A stretch of 10,474 nucleotides of DNA, from the NCBI GenBank assembly GCA_014885115.2, contig WKLE02002694.1:1-10474 (forward strand), read 5' to 3'. Within the stretch, counting starts at the first letter, position 1, and every line of letters starts with the position of its first letter. The position numbers and the translations under genes were made by a program. Of this stretch, positions 1 to 7,914 are shown piece after piece. Source of the stretch: Asterionellopsis glacialis (taxonomy: Eukaryota; Bacillariophyta; Plagiogrammaphyceae; Rhaphoneidales; Asterionellopsidaceae). Below the pieces are notes generated by a model. That model was not told the origin of the DNA. It ran no database searches and was given only the letters and a program-made list of their open reading frames with translations.

Positions 1-49
1 AATTGCAGACAATAAGTAATTCGTCTGCAATTTTTTTTGTGTCTGCAAT
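1..49. repeat. Short inverted repeat at the left edge, with a third partial copy
   Basis: Bases 1-10 (aattgcagac) are exactly matched by their reverse complement at 23-32 (gtctgcaatt), leaving a 12-base loop. Nine bases of the same arm recur directly at 41-49. It could form a small hairpin or be the end of a repeat cut by the window edge. No transposase or target-site duplication is visible, so no element is named. Confidence 0.55.
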
Positions 50-214
50 ACCTGGTACTGTAGCAGGTACCTTGTAGTATAGGTAGGAGCAACATGTACT
101 ACTTCAACTAACTACACAAGATATATAGTAGTACCAGGTACGGCACCAGGTACCCTTAAACTTGGTACCGGCACGTATCAGCAGTAACCTTGTACCAGGT
201 ACATACCTGGTACA
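49..214. repeat. Cluster of GTACC/GGTAC palindromic motifs
   Basis: Within about 165 bases the motif ACCAGGTAC or its complement GTACCTGGT recurs in direct and inverted form: tacctggtac at 49-58, caggtacctt at 64-73, gtaccaggtac at 131-141, caccaggtacc at 144-154, ttggtaccg at 162-170, and a pair at 191-214. That last pair is a perfect inverted repeat with 11-base arms (tgtaccaggta at 191-201 and its complement at 204-214) around a 2-base spacer. The density is far above chance. It may be a regulatory cluster, a degenerate satellite, or the edge of a repeat family; nothing in the sequence settles which. Confidence 0.6.
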
Positions 215-764
215 GAATTCAGGCACTGGTCCTAATTTTGTCCTGCATGTTAAATCTCTTGTAATTGTCCAATCCACGTAGGATTACCTGTTTAGATTAT
301 GTAATCATTCTGTTTGTTTGTCAGTCTAAGCGAAAGGACCCTCTCCCCTTGTCGAAATTTCATACATGAGTTCGTATTGAGTTTCAAGTCGAGGTCAGGA
401 GTCCCATTGTGCGACATGTCCGTCTGACCTTTGACATCTGTTCTGACATCTACGCAGAGACTGTCGTCAGAAGATGTCTCATCTGTGTCGCGACTCGGGG
501 TAGGATAGCGTCAACTCGAGACTCTCTCTCTACAGGTACTAGAGAGGAACACTCTCAACGACACTATCCAACAAGTCATCATTGCCTCAATTCGTTTTCC
601 GTCTCTGTTGCACTTTCTTTAGAGAGCCAATTGGCCTAAGGGTTTGAAAGATACACTCTTGACAATATATATTTTTCCGAAATCACTATTATAAGATAGA
701 TTCTGTCTAGCTACGAGAAAAAGTATACTTGGCACCTTCAAGGACATTTTCACACACACATACA
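215..764. other. Intergenic DNA with no supported gene
   Basis: This stretch lies upstream of the aspartate aminotransferase gene. The only open frame of note (409-639, 76 codons) has no recognisable domain. Bases 410-500 hold loosely repeated gacatct/gtctgac words, and 515-550 is rich in ctct/gaga. The last part (from about 640) turns AT-rich, as expected of an upstream region or 5' untranslated leader. I see no tRNA-like cloverleaf. Confidence 0.5.
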
Positions 765-820
765 ATTGCAAAATTTGAAATTGCAATACAGCAAAATAAA
801 GAACTCTAAAATTTTGCAAT
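765..820. promoter_or_regulatory. ATTGCAA inverted repeat just upstream of the aminotransferase start
   Basis: A 12-base arm (attgcaaaattt, 765-776) is exactly complementary to 809-820 (aaattttgcaat), with a 32-base loop. A further palindromic attgcaat lies inside the loop at 780-787. It ends 52 bases before the start codon, so it is either a transcription-factor binding cluster in the promoter or a hairpin in the 5' leader. The sequence does not tell which. Confidence 0.35.
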
Positions 821-872
821 AAGACGTTAGTTGATAACATAAAAAAAGAAAAAGAAGAAAAGATAAGAAACT

Positions 873-2478
873 ATGGAATGGTCGAGTATTCCTGTAGGTC
901 CTGAAGATGCTGTCTTCAAGGTCAATCGGTTGTTCAATGAATGTCAAAACCCTAAGAAGGTATCTTTGGGTATTGGTGCCTACCGTAATGAAGAGGGCAA
1001 ACCTTTAGTATTGGAGGCTGTCATTCAAGCCAAGGCAGACCTTGCCTCCCAACCCTCCCAGGAATGGACACATGAATATCAACCAATTGATGGATGCCAA
1101 AATTTTGTACGTGCCGCACAAGATTTAGCCTTCGGCCCGACCTTGCGAAAACAGTTAGGAGATTGTTTGGTGGGCATGCAAACCATGTCGGGGACAGGTG
1201 CATGTCGACTTGGATTTGAATTTGTAAGTCGATACGGGACTCACACCGACACAATCCTATTACCTAACCCGACATGGGGTAATCACAAATCCATTGCTAA
1301 ATTTGCTAGATTGAAAATATTGGAATATACGTATCTAGATGAAACCCAAATGGAAACCCCCAAATTAGATTTACCACAAATTTTAAAAGATCTACACAGT
1401 GCACCAAAAGGTACCACAGTTGTGTTACACATGTGTGCACATAATCCAACAGGTGTAAGTACCATACAAAAAAAAACAGAAATAGATTTGTGCTGCAATG
1501 TCTCATGGAAACTTCTACTTCTTCTTCTTTCCATATCTACTTTACATGATGTGTGCGTGTCATGATCGTTGTGCTTATTTTTTTTTAAAAAAACTAGGTT
1601 GACCCAACCATGGAGGAATGGGAACAAATTGCAGATGTCATTAAGGAACGTGAATTGCAACCCTTTTTTGATAATGCCTATCAAGGATTTGCATCAGGTG
1701 ATTTAGAAGGTGATGCTGCCTCACTTCGATTATTCATTGACAAGGGATTACATCCACTTGTGGCATGTTCCTTTGCCAAAAATATGGGATTGTACGGTGA
1801 ACGTATTGGTGCCCTTCATGTGGTTGCACCCTCTCCCGAGGCTGCTCAAGCCACCTTATCCCAATTAAAAATTGAAGCACGTGCCATGTATTCCAATCCA
1901 CCTAAATTTGGTGCACAAGTAGCACTCCGTGTCATGACCAATCCCAAATTACGACCATTGTGGTATGTTTTATGGCTATATTGTTGTTGTTGTTGTTGTT
2001 GCTATTGGTACAACCTGTTTTGAATTTATAAGTTACTTGTGAATTTTCGTTTTGTGTTGACATTGCGATTTACCTTGCCAGGAAAGGAGTTTGCTGATTC
2101 AGGAGATTTTGGAATGCATTGTTGATACTAATTGGATGCAATTATCTATTTTTTTTTGGTTTTTGACACATTCTCAGGGAAACGGAACTCAAACACATGT
2201 CGGAACGTATCAAGCGCATGCGAGTTGTGTTACGTAAATTGTTGGAAGACAAAGTAAATCCAGCTCATGGTAAAACATGGAATCATGTGACAGATCAAAT
2301 TGGTATGTTTTCGTACACTGGATTAACACCTGATCAAGTGAACCATTGTGGCACAGAGGGATCTGTATTTATGTTGAGTACAGGACGGATTAGTATGGCA
2401 GGATTGAATGACCATAATGTAGAATATGTGGCAACCGTCATGGCCAATGCGATTGACGCATATCCATCCTCAAAATAA
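873..2478 (+). CDS. Aspartate aminotransferase (class I PLP-dependent), 3 exons, 415 aa
   Basis: Catalyses reversible amino transfer between aspartate and 2-oxoglutarate, giving oxaloacetate and glutamate. Exons are 873-1454, 1598-1962 and 2178-2478 (582+365+301 bases, 416 codons with stop). Junctions rebuild HNPTG|VDPTMEEW (phase 0) and RPLW|ETELKHM (phase 2). Visible family landmarks are LGIGAYRNEEGKP near the N-terminus, YQPIDG, PTWGNH, HNPTG with Asn191, DNAYQGFASGD with Asp219 and Tyr222, the PLP Schiff-base Lys255 in SFAKNMGLYGERIG, ARAMYSNPP with the substrate-binding Arg, and GRISMAGL with the C-terminal carboxylate-binding Arg. Length is normal for the family. An in-frame TAA at 864-866 fixes the start, and the protein begins close to the catalytic fold, so no targeting peptide is seen; cytosolic location is inferred. 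It is tail-to-tail with the prolyl hydroxylase gene, 133 bases away. Confidence 0.95.
1455..1597 (+). other. Intron 1 of the aspartate aminotransferase gene
   Basis: 143 bp, donor gtaagt and acceptor ctag after a T-rich/A-rich tract, phase 0. The coding frame of exon 1 runs on into the intron only as far as a stop at 1563-1565, and removal restores the conserved HNPTGVDPT segment. Confidence 0.92.
1963..2177 (+). other. Intron 2 of the aspartate aminotransferase gene
   Basis: 215 bp, donor gtatgt and acceptor ctcag, phase 2 (TG|G rebuilds Trp). A TACTAAT branch-point box lies at 2126-2132, about 45 bases before the acceptor, followed by a T-tract. An additional good-looking acceptor (ttgccag, ending 2081) lies inside; its use would bring a TGA in frame five codons on. 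Confidence 0.9.
1981..2001 (+). repeat. (TTG)7 microsatellite inside intron 2
   Basis: Seven perfect TTG units, within the intron and so not translated in the spliced product. Confidence 0.85.
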
Positions 2479-2611
2479 GCAGTATACGGGAAAAAAAGAC
2501 ACACTTTTGTCTCTTTCGGAGTCAACATAAGAACTGACTTTTGTGTGTGTGTTCATAAGAATGACAAGAATCCTAATGCTGTCTTTTAAAATTTAAGTGT
2601 TGTATTGGTGT

Positions 2612-4238
2612 TTATAATTCTGGTTCTACATATTCTGCACCCTGTTCTTGTAAGAAACGCACAACAGGATGATTTTTCCCAAAGCTTTCCTGTGCATAAA
2701 ACAAGGCTGTACCACCTTGACCCATATTGGTTCGCACATTAATATCCACGCCTAATCCAAATAGATACGTAACAATATCTACATGTCCCATACGTGCAGC
2801 CTCATGGATTGGTCTCCAACCATTCATATCTTGTACTTCTCCTGTACCTTTATCTTTCACAACACCCTTCAATCCATCCAAATCACCCTGTTGTGCCATT
2901 TGATGGATGTCTGTACTGCCCGTGATGGATGATCTATTTTTGGATCGTTTGTTATCGGGATGACGGCGTCTCCAATTGACTTCTTCCGGTGAACCTGGTA
3001 GAACATAAGAGGGTAATCCAGTAGCATCATGTGTCGCCTCGTGACCACCTAATCCACGTGCAATAGCTTGTTTATATTCATGATGAACATCCCTTGCCTT
3101 TTTTTCATTTGCTTCCATTTTTGCATTATGACGTAAGGAATGCCCTGTCGGTTCAAAATGTATAAATATATTGGAATACGATCGTCCTTTTAATGGGAAT
3201 GGACGTCCGTGGACAATGGAATGGGATTCGTACAATACCATATCACCGACGTCCATGGTGACATTATGTGCAATTCCGTCATGTCCAATAACTTCCAAGG
3301 GCCATGGTTCATCGACATCTTGATCGACATTGATAATGGCGGAACTGACCAAGGGTAATCGATCGACGTGGGAAGCCAATATAGCACCCTCCGTGTAGGT
3401 TCGTACACCATACAAGGAACATTGCGTTAATTCTTCGCCTGTCCATTCTTGTAAGGTGTCTCGTGCAGCATTCCAAATCTTTTGTTTCAAGTTATATCCA
3501 CCACCACGTAATCGATTATCTTCGATAGATGTAATGTACGTCATGGCTGACCAATGATTTGTGTAGGTGTTGCCTTTATAAAGAATCATCAAGATCAAGT
3601 CATGCAAATTTTGGTAACAATCACAAGAACAAGAACATGCACACGATAGGGTAAGGTAAGGTTAATTTCAATACAGTCGTCATGCAATTACGTGTATATT
3701 GTAAACAACCATCAGTACTGTAGTGTTTGAAGAACGTACCTACTGGCCAATTTTCTTTATATTGGTCACCCTTGGTCCATTCGTGTTTGTTCTTATTCCA
3801 AAATTCTTGAATCATTTGAAAGAGTGACTCGGGTGCCTTTATTTTTTTAAATCCCACCTTTGTATAATTTTGCATACTTTGTGGTTGTCGCAAGGACATT
3901 TCAATCCGTTCTTGTTCATTGAGTAAACAGCGACTTCCTTGTTTGCCATAATACTTGACACATCCCTGTATAGTTTCGTCGTATAATTGTTGCATATTTC
4001 CCAAGGGTTGAAGTGGCATATCCTTGTACCGATCCGGTGTAGGAATGCTTGTTGGATTTACATTATGGGGTAACCAAGCATAATTGTCACTGACTTTGGC
4101 ATGATGAATTGGTGTTGATACGTCTACACCATATTGAATAACAGTATTCGTTGGGGTTGTTTCATCATTCTTATCAACAGCAGCAGCAGCAGCAGACATG
4201 GTCGTCCATAGGAACCATGATACCGGTAGCAATTTCAT
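2612..4238 (-). CDS. Secreted prolyl 4-hydroxylase-like Fe(II)/2OG dioxygenase with C-terminal ankyrin repeats, 2 exons, 486 aa
   Basis: Exons are 4238-3740 and 3573-2612; the phase-1 join gives NWPVG|NTYTNHW. An in-frame TAA at 4253-4251 supports the start. Residues 1 to about 20 form a signal peptide (MKLLPVSWFLW then an Ala run), implying ER entry. Residues 80-170 carry a conserved N-terminal part (GCVKYYGKQG, RQPQSMQNYT). The P4H-type dioxygenase domain spans about 168-310: the iron ligands are His235 and Asp237 (ASHVDR) and His288 (IVHGRPFPLKGR), with Lys295 or Arg297 placed to bind 2-oxoglutarate. It is expected to hydroxylate peptidyl proline using O2 and 2-oxoglutarate. After a basic linker, residues 385-480 hold about two ankyrin repeats (NGWRPIHEAARMGHVDIV). 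The C-terminus is EPEL, vaguely like an ER-retrieval tail. The substrate is unknown; cell-wall or secreted glycoproteins are an inference. Confidence 0.88.
3574..3739 (-). other. Intron of the prolyl hydroxylase gene
   Basis: 166 bp on the minus strand, donor gtacgt and acceptor aaag, phase 1. Read-through of the donor gives an open frame to 3621 with no family similarity, while splicing restores the GNTYTNHW motif that is characteristic of this protein group. Confidence 0.85.
4176..4198 (-). repeat. GCT/CAG trinucleotide run coding the Ala tract of the signal peptide
   Basis: Five to six GCT-type units encode the poly-Ala stretch after the hydrophobic core of the signal peptide. Length may vary between alleles without loss of function. 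Confidence 0.6.
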
Positions 4239-5065
4239 CTTGATCTTCTTTTAATAACGTAAAACTTCTGTTTCCAAGATAGATTACAGTACGATATAAT
4301 TTTAAATACAGTTCTATCAATAAGAGTAAAGCGAGATGCGAGAGAGGTGATCCAATAAGAATAATAATAATATAAAACTTGGGTTCTTGTGAATAGTCAA
4401 AAAGACATTCTTCAACGGTAGTGCAATCGCAAGGACAATGATGGAGAGAAATCTATCTACAGTGTACACTATTGTTTTTGTTTTTTTTCCAGGACCCCCC
4501 AAAAAAAACGTTTAGGACAGTCATTTGTGGTGCACAGACAACATTTGAATCTTGAATTTTCGTTAGGAGAGAAAAATAATGTTCATGGGGAAATGAAACA
4601 TCCAAACTTTCAGAGACACATACAAATGAGTCATACAGACGAAAGGACAGACATCTGGACAGAAGATCCAACAAGGCCAAAAAATCTAGCTAGAAACACC
4701 ACCACCAACTTTAAATTTAAATATCTTGTGTACGTGTTCGTGTGAGGAAAGTGCGGTCTGGCAACCCCCCAAAAATTGAAAATACAGTAAACCGAATTTT
4801 TTGTGTTTTCGTTTTTCCTCCATATAGGTATAAGAGTACCCAGGTAGGACGTACCTGTACACCTGTGTGTCGATAGGTAATAATGTAGGACAATCGTAGA
4901 GATAGAACCACCTACAAAACGAACACCGATGAAGAACACATGGTTCTGCTTCACACTTGCGTTTCGGAACTTTTTTTCTTCATCACACAGCACATACTGT
5001 TGTAACCACATCACCACCGACACGGTCGAGTATAGATTCTCTTTTTATCTATAAAACTCAATATC
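4239..5065. promoter_or_regulatory. Divergent intergenic region between the prolyl hydroxylase and PFK-2 genes
   Basis: 827 bases separate two start codons facing away from each other, so promoters and 5' leaders of both genes must lie here. It is AT-rich, with homopolymer runs and two ccccccaaaaa words (near 4495 and 4765). Several open frames of 60-130 codons cross it on both strands but overlap one another and show no domain, so none is called. No clear TATA box at a credible distance was found for either gene. Confidence 0.5.
4841..4860. promoter_or_regulatory. CAGGTA-n5-TACCTG inverted repeat with GTACCTGTAC
   Basis: caggta (4841-4846) and tacctg (4852-4857) are complementary around five bases; the latter extends into gtacctgtac (4851-4860). 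The words ggtaggac and cgtacctgtac both recur near 10087-10146, and relatives occur at 49-214. It lies about 205 bases before the PFK-2 start. A regulatory role is a guess. Confidence 0.35.
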
Positions 5066-7735
5066 ATGACAACGGCAACAACATCAACAAGCGCTGAATC
5101 ACCAATGACTTCCGTTTCTACTAGAAGAAATAATGGCAATCATGAAACGAATAATAATGTAGATGCGGTTCCAAAGCCATCAGTTGAATCTTCTGATTAT
5201 TATGATAAAGGATCTGCTGAAATTGCTACAGAATCTGCAATTACAATTCAAAAACTTGAAACGGTACGCATTAGTCAAAAAACGTATACTCACATTTGAG
5301 TTACTTAGTCTACTGAATGACTCTTACTCCTCCAAAAACGTATAGACCACCCCTTGTTTTTTATTCTCTTCCAAACACCCGCACGGCATCTAACAAGATT
5401 CTTTTTATTTTTTTTAATTTTATTATTTGTTTTGTTGATTCTTTTTCTTCAATTTTTCAAACCACACACACGCACACAAAAATCTTTTACTATATTCTAT
5501 TATATTATAGAGACGAAAATTAACACCGACATCCAAACGATTGGTCATTTGTTTAGTTGGTTTACCTGGACGCGGAAAAAGTTTTGTGGCACGTAAATTA
5601 CAAACATTTTTAACATGGAAGGGATGTGAATGTAAAATATTTAATGTAGGACGGTATCGTCGTCAAGCTCATGCAGAATTATTATTAGCCAAGGAAAAAG
5701 AACAGCAACAAGAACAAGAACAACAAGAATCATTAGGAGGAGCGGATGAACGTGATCAAATAGGTGCATGTGATGCCAATTTCTTTGATCCACAAAATAA
5801 AATTGCAGCAGAATTACGTCAAGCGGTAGCAGCAACAGCCATGAAACAAATGTTAAAATGGTTACACGACGATGAAGTAGTAGAAGCAGACAGTACCACA
5901 GACAATGATAGTTCATCCGGGGTGGACAGTATCCTTGCCAATAACGCTACAGAACGTGTCGCTATATTTGATGCTACCAATTCCACACGTCAACGACGTA
6001 CATGGGTTCTACAACAATGTTCCTCCACGGAAACACCCACAGGTGTAGTCTTTGTCGAAAGTATATGCGACGATCAAGAATTATTAGAAGCTAATTTTCA
6101 ATTCAAAATTGCCAATAGTCCAGACTTTAAAGGGATGAATCAAGAAGAAGCCCTTCAAGACTTGAGGGATCGTTGTCGCAAGTATGAAGAACAATATGAA
6201 GAACTTGATGATGATACACAATCCTATATCAAACTTTACAATCTCAGTAGTAAAATATTGGTCAATCACGTATATGGTACGTAGTATTACGTTGACGTTG
6301 ACTCTGCCATTATATTATACATGACCCGTCCGTATATGGTACTACTTCTCATCCGTGTCACACCAATGACTGGAACATGGGTGTCTCGTGGTTTCTCTCT
6401 CTCTCATGCATTTGTTCTTTTTTTCACCATCTTTCACATTGTGTCGGACTACTAACTACCCTACAGGTCGTATGGCAAAAACAATTGTACCTGCCATTAT
6501 GGCATGGAATATAGGGACAAGACCTGTTTTTTTATGTCGTCCAGGTAAAACACCTCATGGTGTAACAACGGATGGAGAAGATTATATTAGTACCGTGGAT
6601 TCTCAAACTGTCAATTTGGCGGATATGTCACGTCATTCCAAAAAACGAGCCTTGCGAGGTGATAAATTAGGTCCTACAGGACTTTCCTTTCGTGATGCCT
6701 TGTGTGACTTTATCCGTAAAGAGAGTGAAGAATGGATGGAGAAACGTAAACAGGCATCCTTTGCCACATCCTTACTCACAGGAACATCGATTACTGGATT
6801 GGCACCTAAAGTTTTACGAGTACCACCTAACACCACTAATGTTGGTGGTAGTGGTGATGATGATAATGATGATGCGGAGAGTAGTAATCCATCATCCAGC
6901 AACAGGGACATCACCAACAATAACAAACAAAATTCAGATACAACTCCTAAACTACAACCATCATTCCCATGTGTCCTTTTAAGTTCCATCATGCCTAGAG
7001 CAGCACAAACAGCCACCTGGGAATGTGATCCTCCCATGCCTGTAGAACAATTATCATCACTTAACCCTTTAGATAAAGGTGATTTACAAGGATTGGAAAT
7101 TGATGAAATTCAACAAGAATACCCAGAATGGTTTGCCAAACTTGAAGAAGATCCATTCCATACGAGGTATGTACAGTACATCTTGGTTGTATGCGTTTTG
7201 TATTTGATCCTGAATACTGAGTCTTTCTACCGAAGTAGCTGCTGCATTGTTTAGATCTGGGTACCGTAGGATAGCAAATTGATTCTCAATCATTCACTCA
7301 CTTGCTCACTCATGTTTCTTCTCCCCTTTTTTTTTCTAAAATGAAAGATTCCCTGGAGGTGAAAGTTACCAAGATTTAATCAATCGTTTGGAACCTGTTA
7401 TTATTGAATTGGAACAAACTGTAACACCTGTAGTTTGCGTAAGTCATGTAAGTGTCTTGCAAAGTATGATTGCTTACTTTCGTAATTCACCTGTGGAGGA
7501 ATGTACATCTATCGAAGTACCGATGCATACTGTGATGAAGTATACACCTATTCGTGGTGGTGGATGGGCCGAAAGTCATCATTCACTTTTAAAGTCCGAA
7601 AGTAATCAATCCCTTTGTCATTTGCATAAAGAAGAATCAAACATTAGTGAAGCGACCACAACCACAACAACAGGCGGAGAAGAAGGTGGAATTTGTCCTA
7701 TCTGGGGTGATCACGTTCCAACCAAGTTTCATTGA
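5066..7735 (+). CDS. 6-phosphofructo-2-kinase/fructose-2,6-bisphosphatase family, phosphatase site degenerate, 4 exons, 683 aa
   Basis: Exons are 5066-5263, 5511-6276, 6467-7166 and 7348-7735 (684 codons with stop). An in-frame TAG at 5033-5035 supports the start. Residues 1-70 are a Ser/Thr/Asn-rich extension. The kinase domain (about 77-325) makes fructose 2,6-bisphosphate, the regulator of glycolysis and gluconeogenesis: Walker A GLPGRGKS at 83-90, FNVGRYRR at 110-117, FDATNSTRQRR with Asp220, ESICDD, and Lys265 before ANSPDF. A Gln/Glu-rich insert (127-140) and an acidic insert precede FDATN. The C-terminal histidine-phosphatase domain (about 340-640) keeps Arg346, Arg499 (MPRAAQTA), FPGGESYQDLINRLEPVI, His588 (CVSHVSVLQ) and VPMHTVMKYTP. 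The phospho-acceptor His is Pro347 (LCRPGKT) and the catalytic Glu aligns with Pro522 (LNPLDKG). Kinase activity is therefore expected; bisphosphatase activity is not. The distal 40 residues are low complexity. Confidence 0.93.
5264..5510 (+). other. Intron 1 of the PFK-2 gene
   Basis: 247 bp, donor gtacgc, acceptor attatag, phase 0. It is very T-rich with a CA-rich stretch near 5461-5480. The join reads KLET|RRKLTPTSKR and leads straight into the kinase domain. The 3' end is fixed by frame (acceptor AG at 5509-5510); the 5' end is less certain because the N-terminal extension has no homology guide. Confidence 0.75.
6277..6466 (+). other. Intron 2 of the PFK-2 gene
   Basis: 190 bp, donor gtacgt, acceptor ctacag, phase 1. 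It carries a perfect TACTAAC branch-point box at 6450-6456, ten bases before the acceptor AG. The join gives VNHVYG|RMAKTIVPAIMAW, matching the linker between kinase and phosphatase domains. Confidence 0.92.
7167..7347 (+). other. Intron 3 of the PFK-2 gene
   Basis: 181 bp, donor gtatgt, acceptor gaaag after a T-tract, phase 2. The join reads DPFHTR|FPGGESYQDL, restoring a block conserved throughout the family. Confidence 0.92.
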
Positions 7736-7914
7736 ATATTTTAATATTTTCTATTTAGTGCATTTTCTTTCATATATTGAAACCAACCTTCACATTGTCA
7801 AGGACAACAATAGGAAACGGCAGTGAATTAATTCTACTTTATATTAGACCATCATTAGTGTGTGATGTTTGAAAGCATAACTAATGTTACCAAACCAAAC
7901 AGGTGATAGTTCTT

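Noticed and set aside
409..639. 76-codon open frame upstream of the aminotransferase
   Set aside because: No recognisable motif, unbiased composition, and it runs through repeated gacatct/ctctct words; chance open frame.
1283..1684. 133-codon minus-strand frame over aminotransferase exons and intron
   Set aside because: Antisense shadow of a well-supported gene; no homology of its own.
2082..2178. Possible extra exon inside aminotransferase intron 2 (an open frame reads ERSLLIQEILE...)
   Set aside because: The open frame is in the wrong phase for exon 2 and exon 3, and the family has no insert at this point; skipping it gives the standard LWETELKHM join.
2612..4238. Toxin, defence or CRISPR-type system anywhere in the window
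   Set aside because: All four genes are metabolic or modifying enzymes of a eukaryote; no regular spacer array, nuclease, toxin or integrase was seen.
4631..5023. 130-codon minus-strand frame in the divergent intergenic region
   Set aside because: Overlaps other open frames on both strands, crosses homopolymer runs, has no domain, and its translation looks like random AT-rich sequence.
5050..5056. TATAAAA just before the PFK-2 start as a TATA box
   Set aside because: Only about ten bases from the ATG, too close for a normal TATA-driven start unless the leader is nearly absent.
6541..6543. RPG in place of RHG as a sequencing error or pseudogene mark
   Set aside because: The second catalytic residue is also changed, neighbouring residues (GES to GKT) differ too, and the frame and splice sites stay intact over the whole domain, which fits divergence rather than a single error.
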